64,000 bases of DNA. It comes from Zeimonas sp003577305. Its GTDB lineage: Bacteria > Pseudomonadota > Gammaproteobacteria > Burkholderiales > Burkholderiaceae_E. Below are positions 15,373 through 26,789 of the stretch, one piece after another; the first letter of the stretch is position 1, and each line of letters starts with the position of its first letter. A program made the position numbers and the translations under genes. The DNA lies in the NCBI GenBank assembly GCA_030263385.1, contig SZOX01000020.1, positions 1 to 64,000 on the forward strand. The letters run 5' to 3'. The notes under the pieces are model-generated. The model did no database searches. It had not been told where the DNA came from and saw nothing but the letters and a program-made list of their open reading frames with translations.

Positions 15373-16350
15373 TCATGCCAGACACTGCTCCAGGCCCTTG
15401 ATGAAGGTGTCTTTCGGAAGGTTCCTTCCAATGAAGACCATCCGGCTCGACCGCCTTTCGGCGGGCTTCCAGCGTCGGCCCGCATCGGCGCCCATCATCA
15501 TGTGGACGCCCTGGAATACCGTCTGCCGGTCGGACCCCTTCATGTAAAGCACGCCTTTATACCTCAACATGTCGGGTCCGTAAACCTGGATCAGGCCGGA
15601 CAGGAAATCCTCGAGCTTGAGCGGATCGAACGGCTTGCTGGAGCGGAACACGAACGACTGCACCGCGTCGTCGTGCTCGTGGTCGTCGCTCTCCAGGAAA
15701 GCCGGGTCGATTTCGAGCACCGCGTTCAGGTTGAAGCCGCGGATGTCGAGGATCTCGGCGATCGGGGCGTCGCCGAAGTGCACCGGACGCACCGGCGCGC
15801 GCGGGTTCATCCGGCGCAGCCGCGCCTGGAGCCGCTCGCTCGTGGCCTCGTCGACCAGATCGACTTTCGACATCAGGATGCGATCGGCGAACCCGACCTG
15901 TTCCTGCGCTTCGCGGTGCTCGTCGAGCTGGCGCTCACCGTGGCGCGCGTCGACGACGGTGATCACCGCGTCGAGCAGATAGTAGTCGGCGATCTCGTCG
16001 TCGATGAAGAAAGTCTGCGCCACCGGCCCCGGATCGGCCATTCCGGTGGTCTCGATCATCACCCGCTCGAAGCCGATCTCTCCGCGGTCACGGCGCGCAC
16101 GCAGGTCGCCCAGGATGCGCACCAGGTCGCCGCGCACGGTGCAGCAGATGCAGCCGTTGTTCATCTCGACGATCTGCTCGTCGCGCTCCTGCAGCAGCAG
16201 GTCGTTGTCGACGCCCTCCTCGCCGAACTCGTTCTCGATCACCGCGATGCGGTGGCCGTGCTGTTCCCTGAGGATGCGGTTGAGCAGCGTGGTCTTGCCG
16301 CTGCCCAGGAAGCCGGTGAGGATGGTCACCGGAACGTGCTTCTCGGCCAT
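15373..16350 (-). CDS. CobW/YjiA-family metal-binding GTPase (G3E family)
   Basis: A GTPase of 325 residues, probably a zinc or cobalt chaperone. Walker A GFLGSGKTTL is at residues 13-22, the CxCC metal motif is in NNGCICCTV, and ETTGMADPGP and SKVDL are the switch and G4-like motifs. The C-terminal CobW domain includes SFVFRSSKPFDP, and a DDHEHDD metal-binding loop lies between the domains. The frame is open to 16638, but ATG 16350 with AGAGGGA upstream gives the standard N-terminus. Conserved neighbour of dksA in this group; DksA zinc supply has been suggested elsewhere, but this DksA lacks the cysteines. Confidence 0.92.
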   Translation of the reverse strand: MAEKHVPVTILTGFLGSGKTTLLNRILREQHGHRIAVIENEFGEEGVDNDLLLQERDEQIVEMNNGCICCTVRGDLVRILGDLRARRDRGEIGFERVMIETTGMADPGPVAQTFFIDDEIADYYLLDAVITVVDARHGERQLDEHREAQEQVGFADRILMSKVDLVDEATSERLQARLRRMNPRAPVRPVHFGDAPIAEILDIRGFNLNAVLEIDPAFLESDDHEHDDAVQSFVFRSSKPFDPLKLEDFLSGLIQVYGPDMLRYKGVLYMKGSDRQTVFQGVHMMMGADAGRRWKPAERRSSRMVFIGRNLPKDTFIKGLEQCLA

Positions 16351-16387
16351 GTCGATCCCTCTCTGGAGCGCGCATTCTACGGGCGCG

Positions 16388-16404
16388 GCGGGCGCAGCGC
16401 CCGC
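16388..16404. terminator. Strong GC hairpin between xerC and the CobW gene
   Basis: GCGGGCG at 16388-16394 pairs with CGCCCGC at 16398-16404 around a 3-base loop. It lies 16 bp beyond the xerC stop on the minus strand and before the CobW start. There is no T-tract on either side, so it may be a pause or Rho-assisted end rather than a full intrinsic terminator. Confidence 0.3.
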
Positions 16405-16420
16405 AAAGGGGGCATGTCCG

Positions 16421-17437
16421 TCAGGAATCGCCGCGCCGCCGCGCCCGCGGGTGCGCGGCGTCGTAGACCGCAGCCAGCCTCTGGAAGTCGAGCGAGGTGT
16501 ACACCTGCGTCGTCGCGATGCTCGCGTGCCCGAGCAGTTCCTGCACCGCGCGCAGGTCGCCGCTCGACTGCAGCAGGTGGCTCGCGAACGAATGCCGCAG
16601 CACGTGCGGGTGCACGTCGGCCGGCACCCCCCGCGCAATGGCCAGCCGCTTCAGCCGCGCCTGCACCGTGCGGTTCGCGAGCCGGCGCCCCCGGCCGCTC
16701 AGGAACAGCGCCCGCTCGTCGCAGCCCGGGTGCGCCGCGCACCAGGCGGCGCGCTCGGCGAGCCAGTGCTGCAGCGCCTGGCGCGCCGCGCGGCCGATCG
16801 GCACCGTGCGACTGCGCCCCCCCTTGCCGCGCACCGTCAGCTCGGCCTCGTCGAGATCGATCCAGCCGGTGGAGGCGGCCGGCGGGCCGTCGAAGTGGCG
16901 CAGGTCGAGCGAAGTGAGCTCGGACAGGCGCAGCCCCGACGAATAGAAGAGCTCGAGCATCGCCTGGTCGCGCGCCCCCTCGAAGCCGTCGCCGGGCGTG
17001 GCGCCGGCGAAGCGCACCGCGACGTCGGGCGCGAGCGCCTTGGGCAGGCGGCGCGGCGCACGCGGCGCGCGCACTCCGCGCGCCGGGTTGGCGAGCGCCT
17101 CTCCCTGGCTGGCGAGCCAGTCGAAAAAACCGCGCCAGGCCGACAGCCGCCGGGCGATCGAGCGCGCCGAGAGCCCGGCGCGCGCATTTGCGGCCACCCA
17201 GCGGCGCACGCGGTGCTCGTTCACCGCCAGCCAGTCGGGTTCGACAGGTGCCGAGGGCGCATCTGCGGCCACGGCGCCCCGGCCGGCGGGACTCGGCGCC
17301 GCTGCGCCCGCGGCGTCGCTCAGCGCCAATGCGGCGAGCGCGCGCAGGTCGAGCCGGTAACTGGCCAGCGTGCGCGGCGAGAAGCCGCGCTCGCTGCGCA
17401 ACCGCTCGAGGTAGCGCGCGATCGCGTCGCCGGCCAC
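16421..17437 (-). CDS. xerC: Tyrosine recombinase XerC (chromosome dimer resolution)
   Basis: A site-specific tyrosine recombinase of 338 residues acting with XerD at dif. The catalytic residues are readable: Arg in SSGLRLSELTSLD, Lys in RGKGGRSRTVPIG, HVLRHSFASHLLQ, the LGHASIATTQ His, and the nucleophile Tyr in TQVYTSLDF. It is longer than the usual ~300 residues because of an Ala/Pro-rich insertion at about residues 40-66 in the N-terminal SAM-like domain. It is encoded 7 bp after the DUF484 gene, the arrangement found in many gamma- and betaproteobacteria, so it is the housekeeping Xer and not a phage integrase. Confidence 0.93.
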   Translation of the reverse strand: MAGDAIARYLERLRSERGFSPRTLASYRLDLRALAALALSDAAGAAAPSPAGRGAVAADAPSAPVEPDWLAVNEHRVRRWVAANARAGLSARSIARRLSAWRGFFDWLASQGEALANPARGVRAPRAPRRLPKALAPDVAVRFAGATPGDGFEGARDQAMLELFYSSGLRLSELTSLDLRHFDGPPAASTGWIDLDEAELTVRGKGGRSRTVPIGRAARQALQHWLAERAAWCAAHPGCDERALFLSGRGRRLANRTVQARLKRLAIARGVPADVHPHVLRHSFASHLLQSSGDLRAVQELLGHASIATTQVYTSLDFQRLAAVYDAAHPRARRRGDS

Positions 17438-17444
17438 CGCAGGC

Positions 17445-18119
17445 TCATTCGGCCAGCCGCGACAAGGCCGCGCTGGCGATCTCGGCGATGCGTTCGAGGA
17501 ACGCAGTGCCCATGCCGGAACGGAAACGATCGGCGTCGGCCGATCCGAGCACGATCAGGCCGAAGGCGTTGGGATCGACGCCCTTGCGCAGTGGCAAAAG
17601 CGCGATCGAGCGCGTGCCGGCACCGCCGTCGGGCAGCCACGAGGCCGCCTGGAAATCGGCGTTCGGCCCGCAGAACGGCTGCATCATCCCGTTGGCCAGC
17701 GTGATCACGTCCACCGGCACCGGCCGCGCGCAATCGAGCCCGAGGTGTTCCTCGCGCAGCCCCCACAGCCGCATCGCCACCTGCGGCACCGAGAACACGG
17801 TGCGCAGGCCGTCGACCACGATGCCCGGCAGTTGCGCCGGATCGGCAACCAGCAGCAGCTGGCGGGTCCAGCGCTGCAGCTTCTCGCCGATCGCGTCGTT
17901 CTCCTGGCCGATGCGCAGCAACTCGGCCAGCTTCATCTCGTGCGCGCGCAACTTCTCGCGCAGCACCTCGAGCTGGCGCTCGTGCAGCGAAATCGCCCGC
18001 CCGCCGTGCGGATGCGGCACGGTGATCGCCGCGAGCAGTTCGGCGTGCGTGTCGAAGAAGCCCGGATTGTTGCGCAGGTAGCGCGCCACCTCGTCGGCGC
18101 CGATGGTGCTTTCGGTCAT
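17445..18119 (-). CDS. DUF484 family protein
   Basis: A 224-residue cytoplasmic protein with a GAF-like fold. The opening VARYLRNNPGFFDTHAELLAAI, then HGGRAISLHERQLEVLREKL (coiled coil) and a C-terminal GAF-like domain ending in GSADADRFRSGMGTAFLERI, are DUF484 hallmarks. The function is not established; it is conserved next to xerC. It is encoded 28 bp after the acyltransferase. In many relatives dapF lies directly upstream, but no dapF is present here. Confidence 0.9.
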   Translation of the reverse strand: MTESTIGADEVARYLRNNPGFFDTHAELLAAITVPHPHGGRAISLHERQLEVLREKLRAHEMKLAELLRIGQENDAIGEKLQRWTRQLLLVADPAQLPGIVVDGLRTVFSVPQVAMRLWGLREEHLGLDCARPVPVDVITLANGMMQPFCGPNADFQAASWLPDGGAGTRSIALLPLRKGVDPNAFGLIVLGSADADRFRSGMGTAFLERIAEIASAALSRLAE

Positions 18120-18147
18120 GCCTGTTCCTGGAAGATCGTCGCGATTA

Positions 18148-19023
18148 TCACCGATACGGCCGGGCCTCGCCGGGCGGGCGCGTCTTGAAGCGCTTGTGGC
18201 TCCACAGGTATTGCGCCGGCATCTCGAGCACGCGCTCCTCGATGAACGCGTTCATCCGCCGCGTCGCGGCTTCCAGGTCGTCGCCGGGGAAACCCTCCCA
18301 GGCGGGATGGAAGCGCGCCACGTAGCCGCGATCGGTCATCGTGGTCACCAGCGGCACGACTGCCGCGCCGGTGATCGCCGCGAGCCGCGCCACCGAGGTG
18401 ACCGTCGCGGCGGGCACGCCGAAGAACGGCACGAACACCGCGTCGCGCGCGCCCAGATCCATGTCGGGCAGGAAGTAGAACGGCAGGCCTTCGCGCAGCG
18501 CCCTCACCGCAGGGCGCAGGCCCTCGGTGCGCAGCAGCAAGCGGCCCGCGTTGAAGCGCGTGCGCCCGCGAGTCATCGCCTCGGTGAGCGCACGGCTCTT
18601 CTGCGCCGCGTACATCGACGCGCAACGCGCCTCGAGCGACAGGCGCATGCCGCCCGCATCGAGGCCGACGAAGTGCGGCGCGAGCAGGATCAGCGGCTGC
18701 CCGCGGTGCCGCTCGAAATGCTCGACGCCCTCGAGTCGGCACAGCCTGCGGATCCGCTGCGGCGAGCCGTACCAGAAAATGAAACGCTCGAAGAAGCTGC
18801 GCATGAAACAGCGGAAGTGCTCGCGCGCCAGCGCGCGACGGCGCGCTTCGCTCCAGTGCGGAAAGCACAGCCGCAGATTGGTGCGGGTCACCCGGCGGCG
18901 CGGCACCGCGAGCAGCCAGGCGAGCACGCCGGCCAGTTCGCCGAGTCGGCGCACCACCGGGTACGGCAGCCGCGCGATCGCGCGCATCAGCAGCAGGGCG
19001 AACCTGACGAGCGGCTCCGACAT
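18148..19023 (-). CDS. lpxL: Lipid A biosynthesis lauroyl/late acyltransferase (LpxL/HtrB family)
   Basis: A 291-residue inner-membrane-associated acyltransferase that adds a secondary acyl chain to Kdo-lipid A. It has an N-terminal hydrophobic segment (residues about 5-40) and the HxxxxD catalytic motif as HFVGLD. The downstream substrate-binding motif is LPDMDLGARDAVFVPFFG, in place of the usual PDQ. The C-terminus QYLWSHKRFKTRPPGE is typical. Its start is 7 bp after the stop of a second, paralogous acyltransferase. Confidence 0.9.
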   Translation of the reverse strand: MSEPLVRFALLLMRAIARLPYPVVRRLGELAGVLAWLLAVPRRRVTRTNLRLCFPHWSEARRRALAREHFRCFMRSFFERFIFWYGSPQRIRRLCRLEGVEHFERHRGQPLILLAPHFVGLDAGGMRLSLEARCASMYAAQKSRALTEAMTRGRTRFNAGRLLLRTEGLRPAVRALREGLPFYFLPDMDLGARDAVFVPFFGVPAATVTSVARLAAITGAAVVPLVTTMTDRGYVARFHPAWEGFPGDDLEAATRRMNAFIEERVLEMPAQYLWSHKRFKTRPPGEARPYR

Positions 19024-19030
19024 CCGGTCC

Positions 19031-19903
19031 TCAATCGGATGCGCCCGCTGCCGCGGGCCGCTTGTAGCGGTTGTAGCCCCACAGGTACTGCGACGGAAAG
19101 CGCCGGATCAGCGCCTCCATCCGTGCGTTCAGCGCCTCGGGGGTCGGGGTTTCGTCCATCGTCTCGAGATGCAGGCGCCAGCCACGCGCGCCGCCGAGCC
19201 GCTCGCCCACCGCCAGCATCACCTGCACGCCAGGCTGCTCGGCCAGTCGCTGCGGCAGCGTCATCGTCCACGCGGGGCGTCCGAAGAACGGCGCCCAGCG
19301 CCCCTCGCCCAGATCGGGCACCTGGTCGGGCAGCAGGCCCACCGCTTCGCCGGCGCGCAGCGCGCGCAGCATCGCGCGCACCCCGGCGAGCGTCGCGGGC
19401 GCCGCGCGCATCGCGCCGGCCGCGCGCGCGAGCTCGAGCAGCGGGCGCAGCCATGTCTTCCTGGGCGGCTTGTACAGCACGGTGATCGGCGCGCGGCTCG
19501 CATAGAAGCGCGCGATGACTTCGAAGGCGCCCAGGTGCGGCGTGAGGAACACGATTCCGCCACGCGCCTCGGCCGCTTCGAGCAGCGCAAGATCGTCGCA
19601 GACGACGTGGCGGGCGAGTTCGGCCGGCGCGCGGCGCCAGACGAAGGGCAGCTCTGCGACCATCCGCCCGGCCTCGGCAGCGGCACGCCAGGCGTCGGCC
19701 GCCGAGCCGTAGCCGGCAGTGCGCAGGTTCGCGAGCAGCTTGCGCCGGTAGCCGGCCGAGAAGAGGAAGGCAGCGACGCCGAGCGCGGCGCCGAGCGCTC
19801 GCAACAGCCCCAGCGGCAGGCTGCCCAGCATCCGCATCGCCGCGGCCAGGGCACGGCTGCGCATGCTGTCGGCGGGGTCGCGAGCTGCGGATTCGACGGA
19901 CAT
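19031..19903 (-). CDS. Second LpxL/LpxM-family lipid A acyltransferase
   Basis: A 290-residue paralogue of the following gene. It has an N-terminal membrane segment, HLGAFE as the HxxxxD/E catalytic motif, LPDQVPDLGEGRWAPFFG as the acceptor motif, and the C-terminal QYLWGYNRYKRP. The Glu in place of Asp in the HX4D motif is as in E. coli LpxM/LpxL variants. The frame stays open to 20119, but ATG 19903 (MSVESAARDP) is the last reasonable start before the conserved region; the extra leader is poor in normal codons. It is divergent from metK, sharing a 209-bp intergenic region. Confidence 0.88.
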   Translation of the reverse strand: MSVESAARDPADSMRSRALAAAMRMLGSLPLGLLRALGAALGVAAFLFSAGYRRKLLANLRTAGYGSAADAWRAAAEAGRMVAELPFVWRRAPAELARHVVCDDLALLEAAEARGGIVFLTPHLGAFEVIARFYASRAPITVLYKPPRKTWLRPLLELARAAGAMRAAPATLAGVRAMLRALRAGEAVGLLPDQVPDLGEGRWAPFFGRPAWTMTLPQRLAEQPGVQVMLAVGERLGGARGWRLHLETMDETPTPEALNARMEALIRRFPSQYLWGYNRYKRPAAAGASD

Positions 19904-20010
19904 CGGTTCTCGGCCAGGCGCTGCCCCGCAGCGCGGATCTGCGGCGCGGGTGTGCGGCGCGAGTCTATGCGATCCGGAACGCTTTGCGTCCGGCGGACGA
20001 AGTCGGGGCA

Positions 20011-20016
20011 TATAAT
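20011..20016 (+). promoter_or_regulatory. Consensus -10 hexamer upstream of metK
   Basis: TATAAT at 20011-20016 is an exact sigma-70 -10 box within ATATAATCCGG, about 97 bp before the metK start. No good -35 is at 17 bp. TTGCGT at 19984 is 21 bp away, so an activator or an extended contact may be needed. The leader after it contains a six-pair GC hairpin (20042-20046 with 20060-20064). Confidence 0.5.
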
Positions 20017-20112
20017 CCGGTAGCCTCTTTGCAGTCCGGTCGCCCCCGTCGTTCGTGGCGGGGCGGTTTCGTTGGCCGGCATTTCCGCGGCCGCCTCGAA
20101 AGGAGAGATGTG

Positions 20113-21276
<1,164 letters not shown>

Positions 21277-21369
21277 ACCTTCGATCGCGGGTCGCGTCGC
21301 GGCAGTCGGCAGCGGGCCGGGCTGACCGGGATCAAGCCGCCCGGCGGCGGCCTTTGTTCCAATGCCGGC

Positions 21370-21825
21370 ATGTACCCGGTCCTGCACGCCGTCTCGCGCC
21401 TGATGGAGCGCCCCCGCTCCGACAGTCGCGGGCTGTCGGCCGACGTCACCGAGGCGCTGGCCGGCGAACCACGGCTGTCGATGGCCACGCGCCTGGGCCT
21501 GGTGGCCCTGGCGAGCCGCATCGAGGCCGGCGATCCCGACGAATGCGCGCGCCGGTGGCTGCGCTCGTTTCGCGCCACGCCCGAGAGCTCGCTGCATCTG
21601 CGCGATCATCCGGGCGGCAGCCTGCGCGCCCGCGAACTGCCCGACGCTTACCTGCCGGGCCTGCTCGAGTCACTGTCGCACGACGACGAACCGCACGCGA
21701 TCGAAATGCTGATCGTCTGCGCGCCGGCGCTGCGCGAGATGGCCGAAGCACTCGGGCGCAAGCGCGATCCGTACGCGCTGTTGCCACTGGCGCTGCTCGA
21801 ACTGCTCGCGTCGCGCCTGCACTGA
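21370..21825 (+). CDS. Hypothetical protein, 151 residues
   Basis: I do not recognise this protein. It starts at ATG 21370 and is Leu/Ala/Arg-rich and helical throughout, with no signal peptide or membrane segment. The codons are GC3-rich as in the neighbours, which supports real coding, and no longer frame competes on the other strand. It ends in LLPLALLELLASRLH. It lies between metK and the convergent pdxH. I see no clear ribosome-binding site. Confidence 0.55.
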   Translation: MYPVLHAVSRLMERPRSDSRGLSADVTEALAGEPRLSMATRLGLVALASRIEAGDPDECARRWLRSFRATPESSLHLRDHPGGSLRARELPDAYLPGLLESLSHDDEPHAIEMLIVCAPALREMAEALGRKRDPYALLPLALLELLASRLH

Positions 21826-21888
21826 AACACGAAGCGTTCGCAGCCAGGCACGAGCCCGCCCGGGTTGTGCCAGTCGCGGGTCGCCCGC

Positions 21889-22527
21889 TCAGGGCGCGAG
21901 CCGCTGGCGCGTCCAACTGCCGTCGGCGCTTCGCCGGTAGGCGATCCGGTCGTGCAGCCTCGACGGGCGACCCTGCCAGAACTCCCAGTAATCGGGGGCG
22001 AGCCGGTAGCCGCCCCAGTGTGGCGGGCGCGGCGGATGCAGGCCGAATTTCAGCCCGAACTCGGCGGCGCGCGCCACCAGGGCGGCCCGCGAAGACAACG
22101 GGCGGCTCTGCTCCGAGGCCCAGGCACCGATCCGCGACGCGAGCGGGCGCGAGGCGTAATAGGCGTCGGACTCGGCCTGATCGACGCGCGCGACCTGCCC
22201 CTCGATGCGCACCACGCGCTCGAGCTCGACCCAGTGGAACTGCAGCGCCGCCGCCGGTTGCGCGGCGAGCTCGCGCCCCTTGCGGCTCTCGTAATTCGAG
22301 TACCAGACGATGCCGCGCGCATCGAACTCCTTGATCAGCACCACCCGGGTCGAGGGCCGGCCATTCTCGCCCACGGTGGCAACCGTCATCGCGTTGGGCT
22401 CGGGCAGTCGGGCGGTCAGCGCCTGGTCGAACCACGCGCGAAACTGCTCGAGCGGGTCGGGATGCGCGTGGCTCTCGTCGAGCTCGCCGCGCTCGTAGCT
22501 CTTGCGCAGATCCGCAATTCTGGACAT
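21889..22527 (-). CDS. pdxH: Pyridoxamine 5'-phosphate oxidase PdxH
   Basis: An FMN enzyme of 212 residues that oxidises pyridoxamine/pyridoxine phosphate to pyridoxal phosphate. RKSYERGELDE, NAMTVATVGENGRPSTRVVLIK (FMN-binding strands), WYSNYESRKGRELA, and the C-terminal HWGGYRLAPDYWEFWQGR with RLHDRIAYRR are all family motifs. It converges on the hypothetical gene with a 63-bp gap. Confidence 0.96.
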   Translation of the reverse strand: MSRIADLRKSYERGELDESHAHPDPLEQFRAWFDQALTARLPEPNAMTVATVGENGRPSTRVVLIKEFDARGIVWYSNYESRKGRELAAQPAAALQFHWVELERVVRIEGQVARVDQAESDAYYASRPLASRIGAWASEQSRPLSSRAALVARAAEFGLKFGLHPPRPPHWGGYRLAPDYWEFWQGRPSRLHDRIAYRRSADGSWTRQRLAP

Positions 22528-22704
22528 GCGTCGAGTTTAGCGCGTCGACGGCACCATGCCGCCGGATCGATGCAGGCGACCATCCGTCGGGATCTGTCGG
22601 ATCGCCCGCCACACCGGCCGCCGGCGGCGCACGGTCGCGGCGTTCATGCGATTACTCTGGCGGCAACGGGCCCGGGCACAGGGCTGCCAAGAGGGATTTC
22701 GCGA

Positions 22705-24357
22705 ATGAACAACGTTGCCGAATCGACAGGCGGAGCCGCCGCCGGAACCTCGGGCGTCGAGGATGCGGAGGAACTCGTCTACGCGGTGCCCGACACCGCG
22801 CCAGGCGGACTGCAGCGCGTGGACACCCGGCGCCTGCTCAAGGGGATGTTCGTTGCCGAGCTCGACCGCCCCTGGTCCGACACGCCGCTGCCCCATAGCG
22901 GGCTGCTGGTCGACACCGACGAGGAGTTGCAGGCGGTCCGCCACTATTGCCAGTTCGTGATGGTCGACCCGGCCCGATCCTCGGGTGAACTGGTGGCCGC
23001 GATCCGCGCCGCGGCGGTCCTCTCGGCAGACGCAGCGCCCGACGACGACGACGCCTGGTTCCGGTGCAGCCCGGGCGCGAACGAGGGTGCCGCCGAAGAC
23101 CCGCAAGGTGGCAGCCGGCGGCATTCGGCCCGGCTTGGGGAACCGGCGAAACCGCGCGACGACGTCCATCCGAGGGAGGCGACGCGCGCAAGGATCCTTC
23201 GGCTGGTGCGCGAAGGAGAACAGGGCGCACCGCAGCCCCGGGGCGCGCTCTCGCAGGTGCGACGCTGGTTCGGCATCGGCCGCACCGGCAGCGCCGACGA
23301 CGCCTCCGAGACCGGCATGCCGCGGCAAAGGCACGCACTGCAGGCGCTGCGCGACGCCTGGGGCGAGGCCATCGGCGCCTGCGACTACGGCGAAGGCACA
23401 CCGATCCGCGAAGCGATCACGCTGGCACGACCGGTCCATGCGCGGCTGGTCGGGGCCGCCGAAACGGCGATCCGGCAGGTTCGGCAAGGCACGGCACTCG
23501 CGTTCGAGCCACTGGCCGAGGCAGCCGACGCGCTTGCGGCCAGCCTTGCAAGCGCTCCCGATGCGATGCGCTGGCTCGAGGCGGTCTACGCGGACAATGC
23601 TCCGGCACCGCATCACGCGACCGGTGTCGCGGTACGCCTGGCCGACTTCGGCCGCGCGCTCGGCATGGCGCATGCGGCACTGCGCGAACTCGCGCTGATC
23701 GGGCTGCTCGCCGACGTCGGCAAGGCTCTGCTGCCTCGCGAGGTGCTCGGGCACCCCGGCGTGCTCAAGCCGAGCGATTACGCGCTGATGAAGCAGCACG
23801 TCACGATCGGGCTGGACATCCTGTCGCGCGCAGACGCGGTTCCCGAAGCGGTGACACGCGGCATCGCCGAACACCATGAACGGCTCGATGGCTCGGGATA
23901 CCCGCGCGGGCTGCGCGGGCAGGCGGTCGGGCTCTACGGGCGGATGGCGGCGATCGTCGACACCTACTGCGCGCTCACCGCCGCGCGCGCCTATGCCAAC
24001 CCGCTGTCTGCCGACGACGCGCTGTCGGCGCTGCACGAATGGTCGGGCACGCTCTTCTGCCGCAACCTGGTCGAGCAGTTCATCCTGGCCAACGGGGCCT
24101 TCCCGGTCGGCACGATGGTCGAACTGCAGACCGGCGAGATCGCGGCGGTCGTCGATCGCCGGCCCGGCAGCCGGCTGCAGCCGAAGCTGGTCGTGATGAC
24201 CGCGGCCGACAAGGGGCCCCTGCGGCTCGCCCCTGGCCGGTCGGCGCTGCGCAACCCGCAGCAGTCGGGTCAGGGCGCGCAGGTGCGCATCGCGCGCGGC
24301 CTGCCGGCGGGCGCATTCGGAATGCGCCTGAAGGACTACTACGCGATGCCGGCGTGA
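22705..24357 (+). CDS. Degenerate HD-GYP domain protein 1 (HD changed to AD)
   Basis: A cytoplasmic protein of 550 residues. The N-terminal DUF3391-like domain reads RRLLKGMFVAELDRPWSDTP (about 42-61). A variable charged middle follows, then the HD-GYP domain from about residue 305. HHERLDGSGYPRGL and the GRMAAIVDTYCALTAAR segment are intact, but the signature HD is AD (Ala336-Asp337 in LLADVGKALLP), so one metal-ligand His is lost. Phosphodiesterase activity on cyclic di-GMP is therefore doubtful; a binding or scaffold role is possible. I chose ATG 22705, preceded by GAGGG. A related protein is encoded at 27858. Confidence 0.85.
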   Translation: MNNVAESTGGAAAGTSGVEDAEELVYAVPDTAPGGLQRVDTRRLLKGMFVAELDRPWSDTPLPHSGLLVDTDEELQAVRHYCQFVMVDPARSSGELVAAIRAAAVLSADAAPDDDDAWFRCSPGANEGAAEDPQGGSRRHSARLGEPAKPRDDVHPREATRARILRLVREGEQGAPQPRGALSQVRRWFGIGRTGSADDASETGMPRQRHALQALRDAWGEAIGACDYGEGTPIREAITLARPVHARLVGAAETAIRQVRQGTALAFEPLAEAADALAASLASAPDAMRWLEAVYADNAPAPHHATGVAVRLADFGRALGMAHAALRELALIGLLADVGKALLPREVLGHPGVLKPSDYALMKQHVTIGLDILSRADAVPEAVTRGIAEHHERLDGSGYPRGLRGQAVGLYGRMAAIVDTYCALTAARAYANPLSADDALSALHEWSGTLFCRNLVEQFILANGAFPVGTMVELQTGEIAAVVDRRPGSRLQPKLVVMTAADKGPLRLAPGRSALRNPQQSGQGAQVRIARGLPAGAFGMRLKDYYAMPA

Positions 24358-24369
24358 ACGCGGTCCGGA

Positions 24370-24375
24370 TATAAT
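24370..24375 (+). promoter_or_regulatory. Consensus -10 hexamer upstream of the SAH riboswitch and ahcY
   Basis: TATAAT, within ATATAATCCG, the same 10-mer found before metK. It lies 10 bases before the first paired base of the SAH riboswitch, so transcription would start about at the aptamer. No convincing -35 is seen, and the region overlaps the end of the HD-GYP gene. Confidence 0.55.
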
Positions 24376-24384
24376 CCGCGCGAT

Positions 24385-24463
24385 CCCGAGGAGCGCTGCA
24401 ACGGGTTCCGGCCCCGCCGGAGCCGCCAGGCTCGGGACTCTTCCCCTGTTGCAACGGCGCTCG
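24385..24463 (+). promoter_or_regulatory. SAH (S-adenosylhomocysteine) riboswitch
   Basis: The leader of ahcY matches the SAH aptamer. GAGCGCTGCAAC at 24391-24402 pairs with the closing GTTGCAACGGCGCTC at 24449-24463. CCCGAG at 24385-24390 is complementary to CTCGGG at 24431-24436, the conserved pseudoknot-forming pair, with GCCAGGCTCGG in its usual place. In this class SAH binding raises expression of SAH hydrolase. The possible expression platform is a GATCCGC (about 24474) / GCGGATC (about 24527) pairing just before the ribosome-binding site. The start codon is 88 bp after the aptamer. Confidence 0.9.
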
Positions 24464-24550
24464 TTGAACCGTGATCCGCACGGCCGACGAGCGCACGGCA
24501 GCACCGGCGCCCGCAGCGGCCCCGGCGGATCGCCCTTTGATGGAGTGACC

Positions 24551-25972
<1,422 letters not shown>

Positions 25973-25988
25973 CGCGGACGCGCGCGAC

Positions 25989-26789
25989 GTGCCGGCAGTG
26001 GCCGCGTCGCCGCGCGCCGCCACCGCGACACCGATCGTGCGCGCGGACCAGCTCCTCGTCGCGCGCGGCCTCGCGGCATCGCGGGCGCGCGCGCGCGAAC
26101 TGATCGAGGCCGGCGCGGTGCGCGCGCGCATCGGCGGCTGCGAGCAGGTGCTGCGCAAGGCCTCGACCGAACTCGCCGACGACACGCCGTTGTCGGTGGC
26201 CGAGGGCGCCGGGCTGCGCTACGCCTCGCGGGGCGGGCTGAAGCTGGCCGGCGCGCTCGCGCGCGCCGGCGTCGACGCGCGCGGCCTCGTCTGCCTCGAT
26301 CTCGGCCAGAGCACCGGGGGCTTCACCGACTGCCTGCTGCAGGCCGGCGCGCTGCGCGTGGTCGGCGTCGACGTCGGGCACGGCCAGTTGCGCGAGCAGT
26401 TGCGCCGTGACCCGAGGGTCCAGGTCTTCGAGGGCGTCAACGTGCGCGCGCTCGCGCCGGCGACGCTCGGCGCAGCCTTCCCGCCAGCAGGCTTCGACCT
26501 CGTGGTGGCCGACCTCAGCTTCATTTCGCTGGCGCATGCGCTGGCGCCGGCCCTGGCGCTGGCGCGCCCCGGCGCCCGGCTGATCGCGCTGGTCAAGCCG
26601 CAGTTCGAGGTCGGGCCGGGTGGCGTCGGCCGCGACGGCATCGTGCGCGACCCCGCACTTTACGAGGACGTCCGGCACAGGATCTGCGACGCTGCGGCGG
26701 CCGCCGGCTGGACGGTCGACGACTGGTTCGAAAGCCCGATCCGCGGCGGCGACGGCAACCGTGAATTCCTCCTGTGCGCACGCAAATGA
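25989..26789 (+). CDS. tlyA: TlyA-family rRNA methyltransferase (S4 domain plus FtsJ-like)
   Basis: A 266-residue protein. The N-terminal S4 RNA-binding domain reads RADQLLVARGLAASRARARE. The SAM-dependent FtsJ-like methyltransferase domain has LDLGQSTGGFTDCLLQAGA (motif I), VVADLSFISL and KPQFEVGPGGVGRDGIV. Homologues methylate 2'-O ribose positions in 16S/23S rRNA. The start used is GTG 25989; nearby GTG codons are also possible because the first 17 residues are low-complexity. It overlaps metF by ATGA at 26786. Confidence 0.88.
   Translation: MPAVAASPRAATATPIVRADQLLVARGLAASRARARELIEAGAVRARIGGCEQVLRKASTELADDTPLSVAEGAGLRYASRGGLKLAGALARAGVDARGLVCLDLGQSTGGFTDCLLQAGALRVVGVDVGHGQLREQLRRDPRVQVFEGVNVRALAPATLGAAFPPAGFDLVVADLSFISLAHALAPALALARPGARLIALVKPQFEVGPGGVGRDGIVRDPALYEDVRHRICDAAAAAGWTVDDWFESPIRGGDGNREFLLCARK

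Noticed and set aside
20017..20112. SAM riboswitch in the metK leader
   Set aside because: Only a simple six-pair GC hairpin is seen; I cannot match the conserved core of any SAM riboswitch class.
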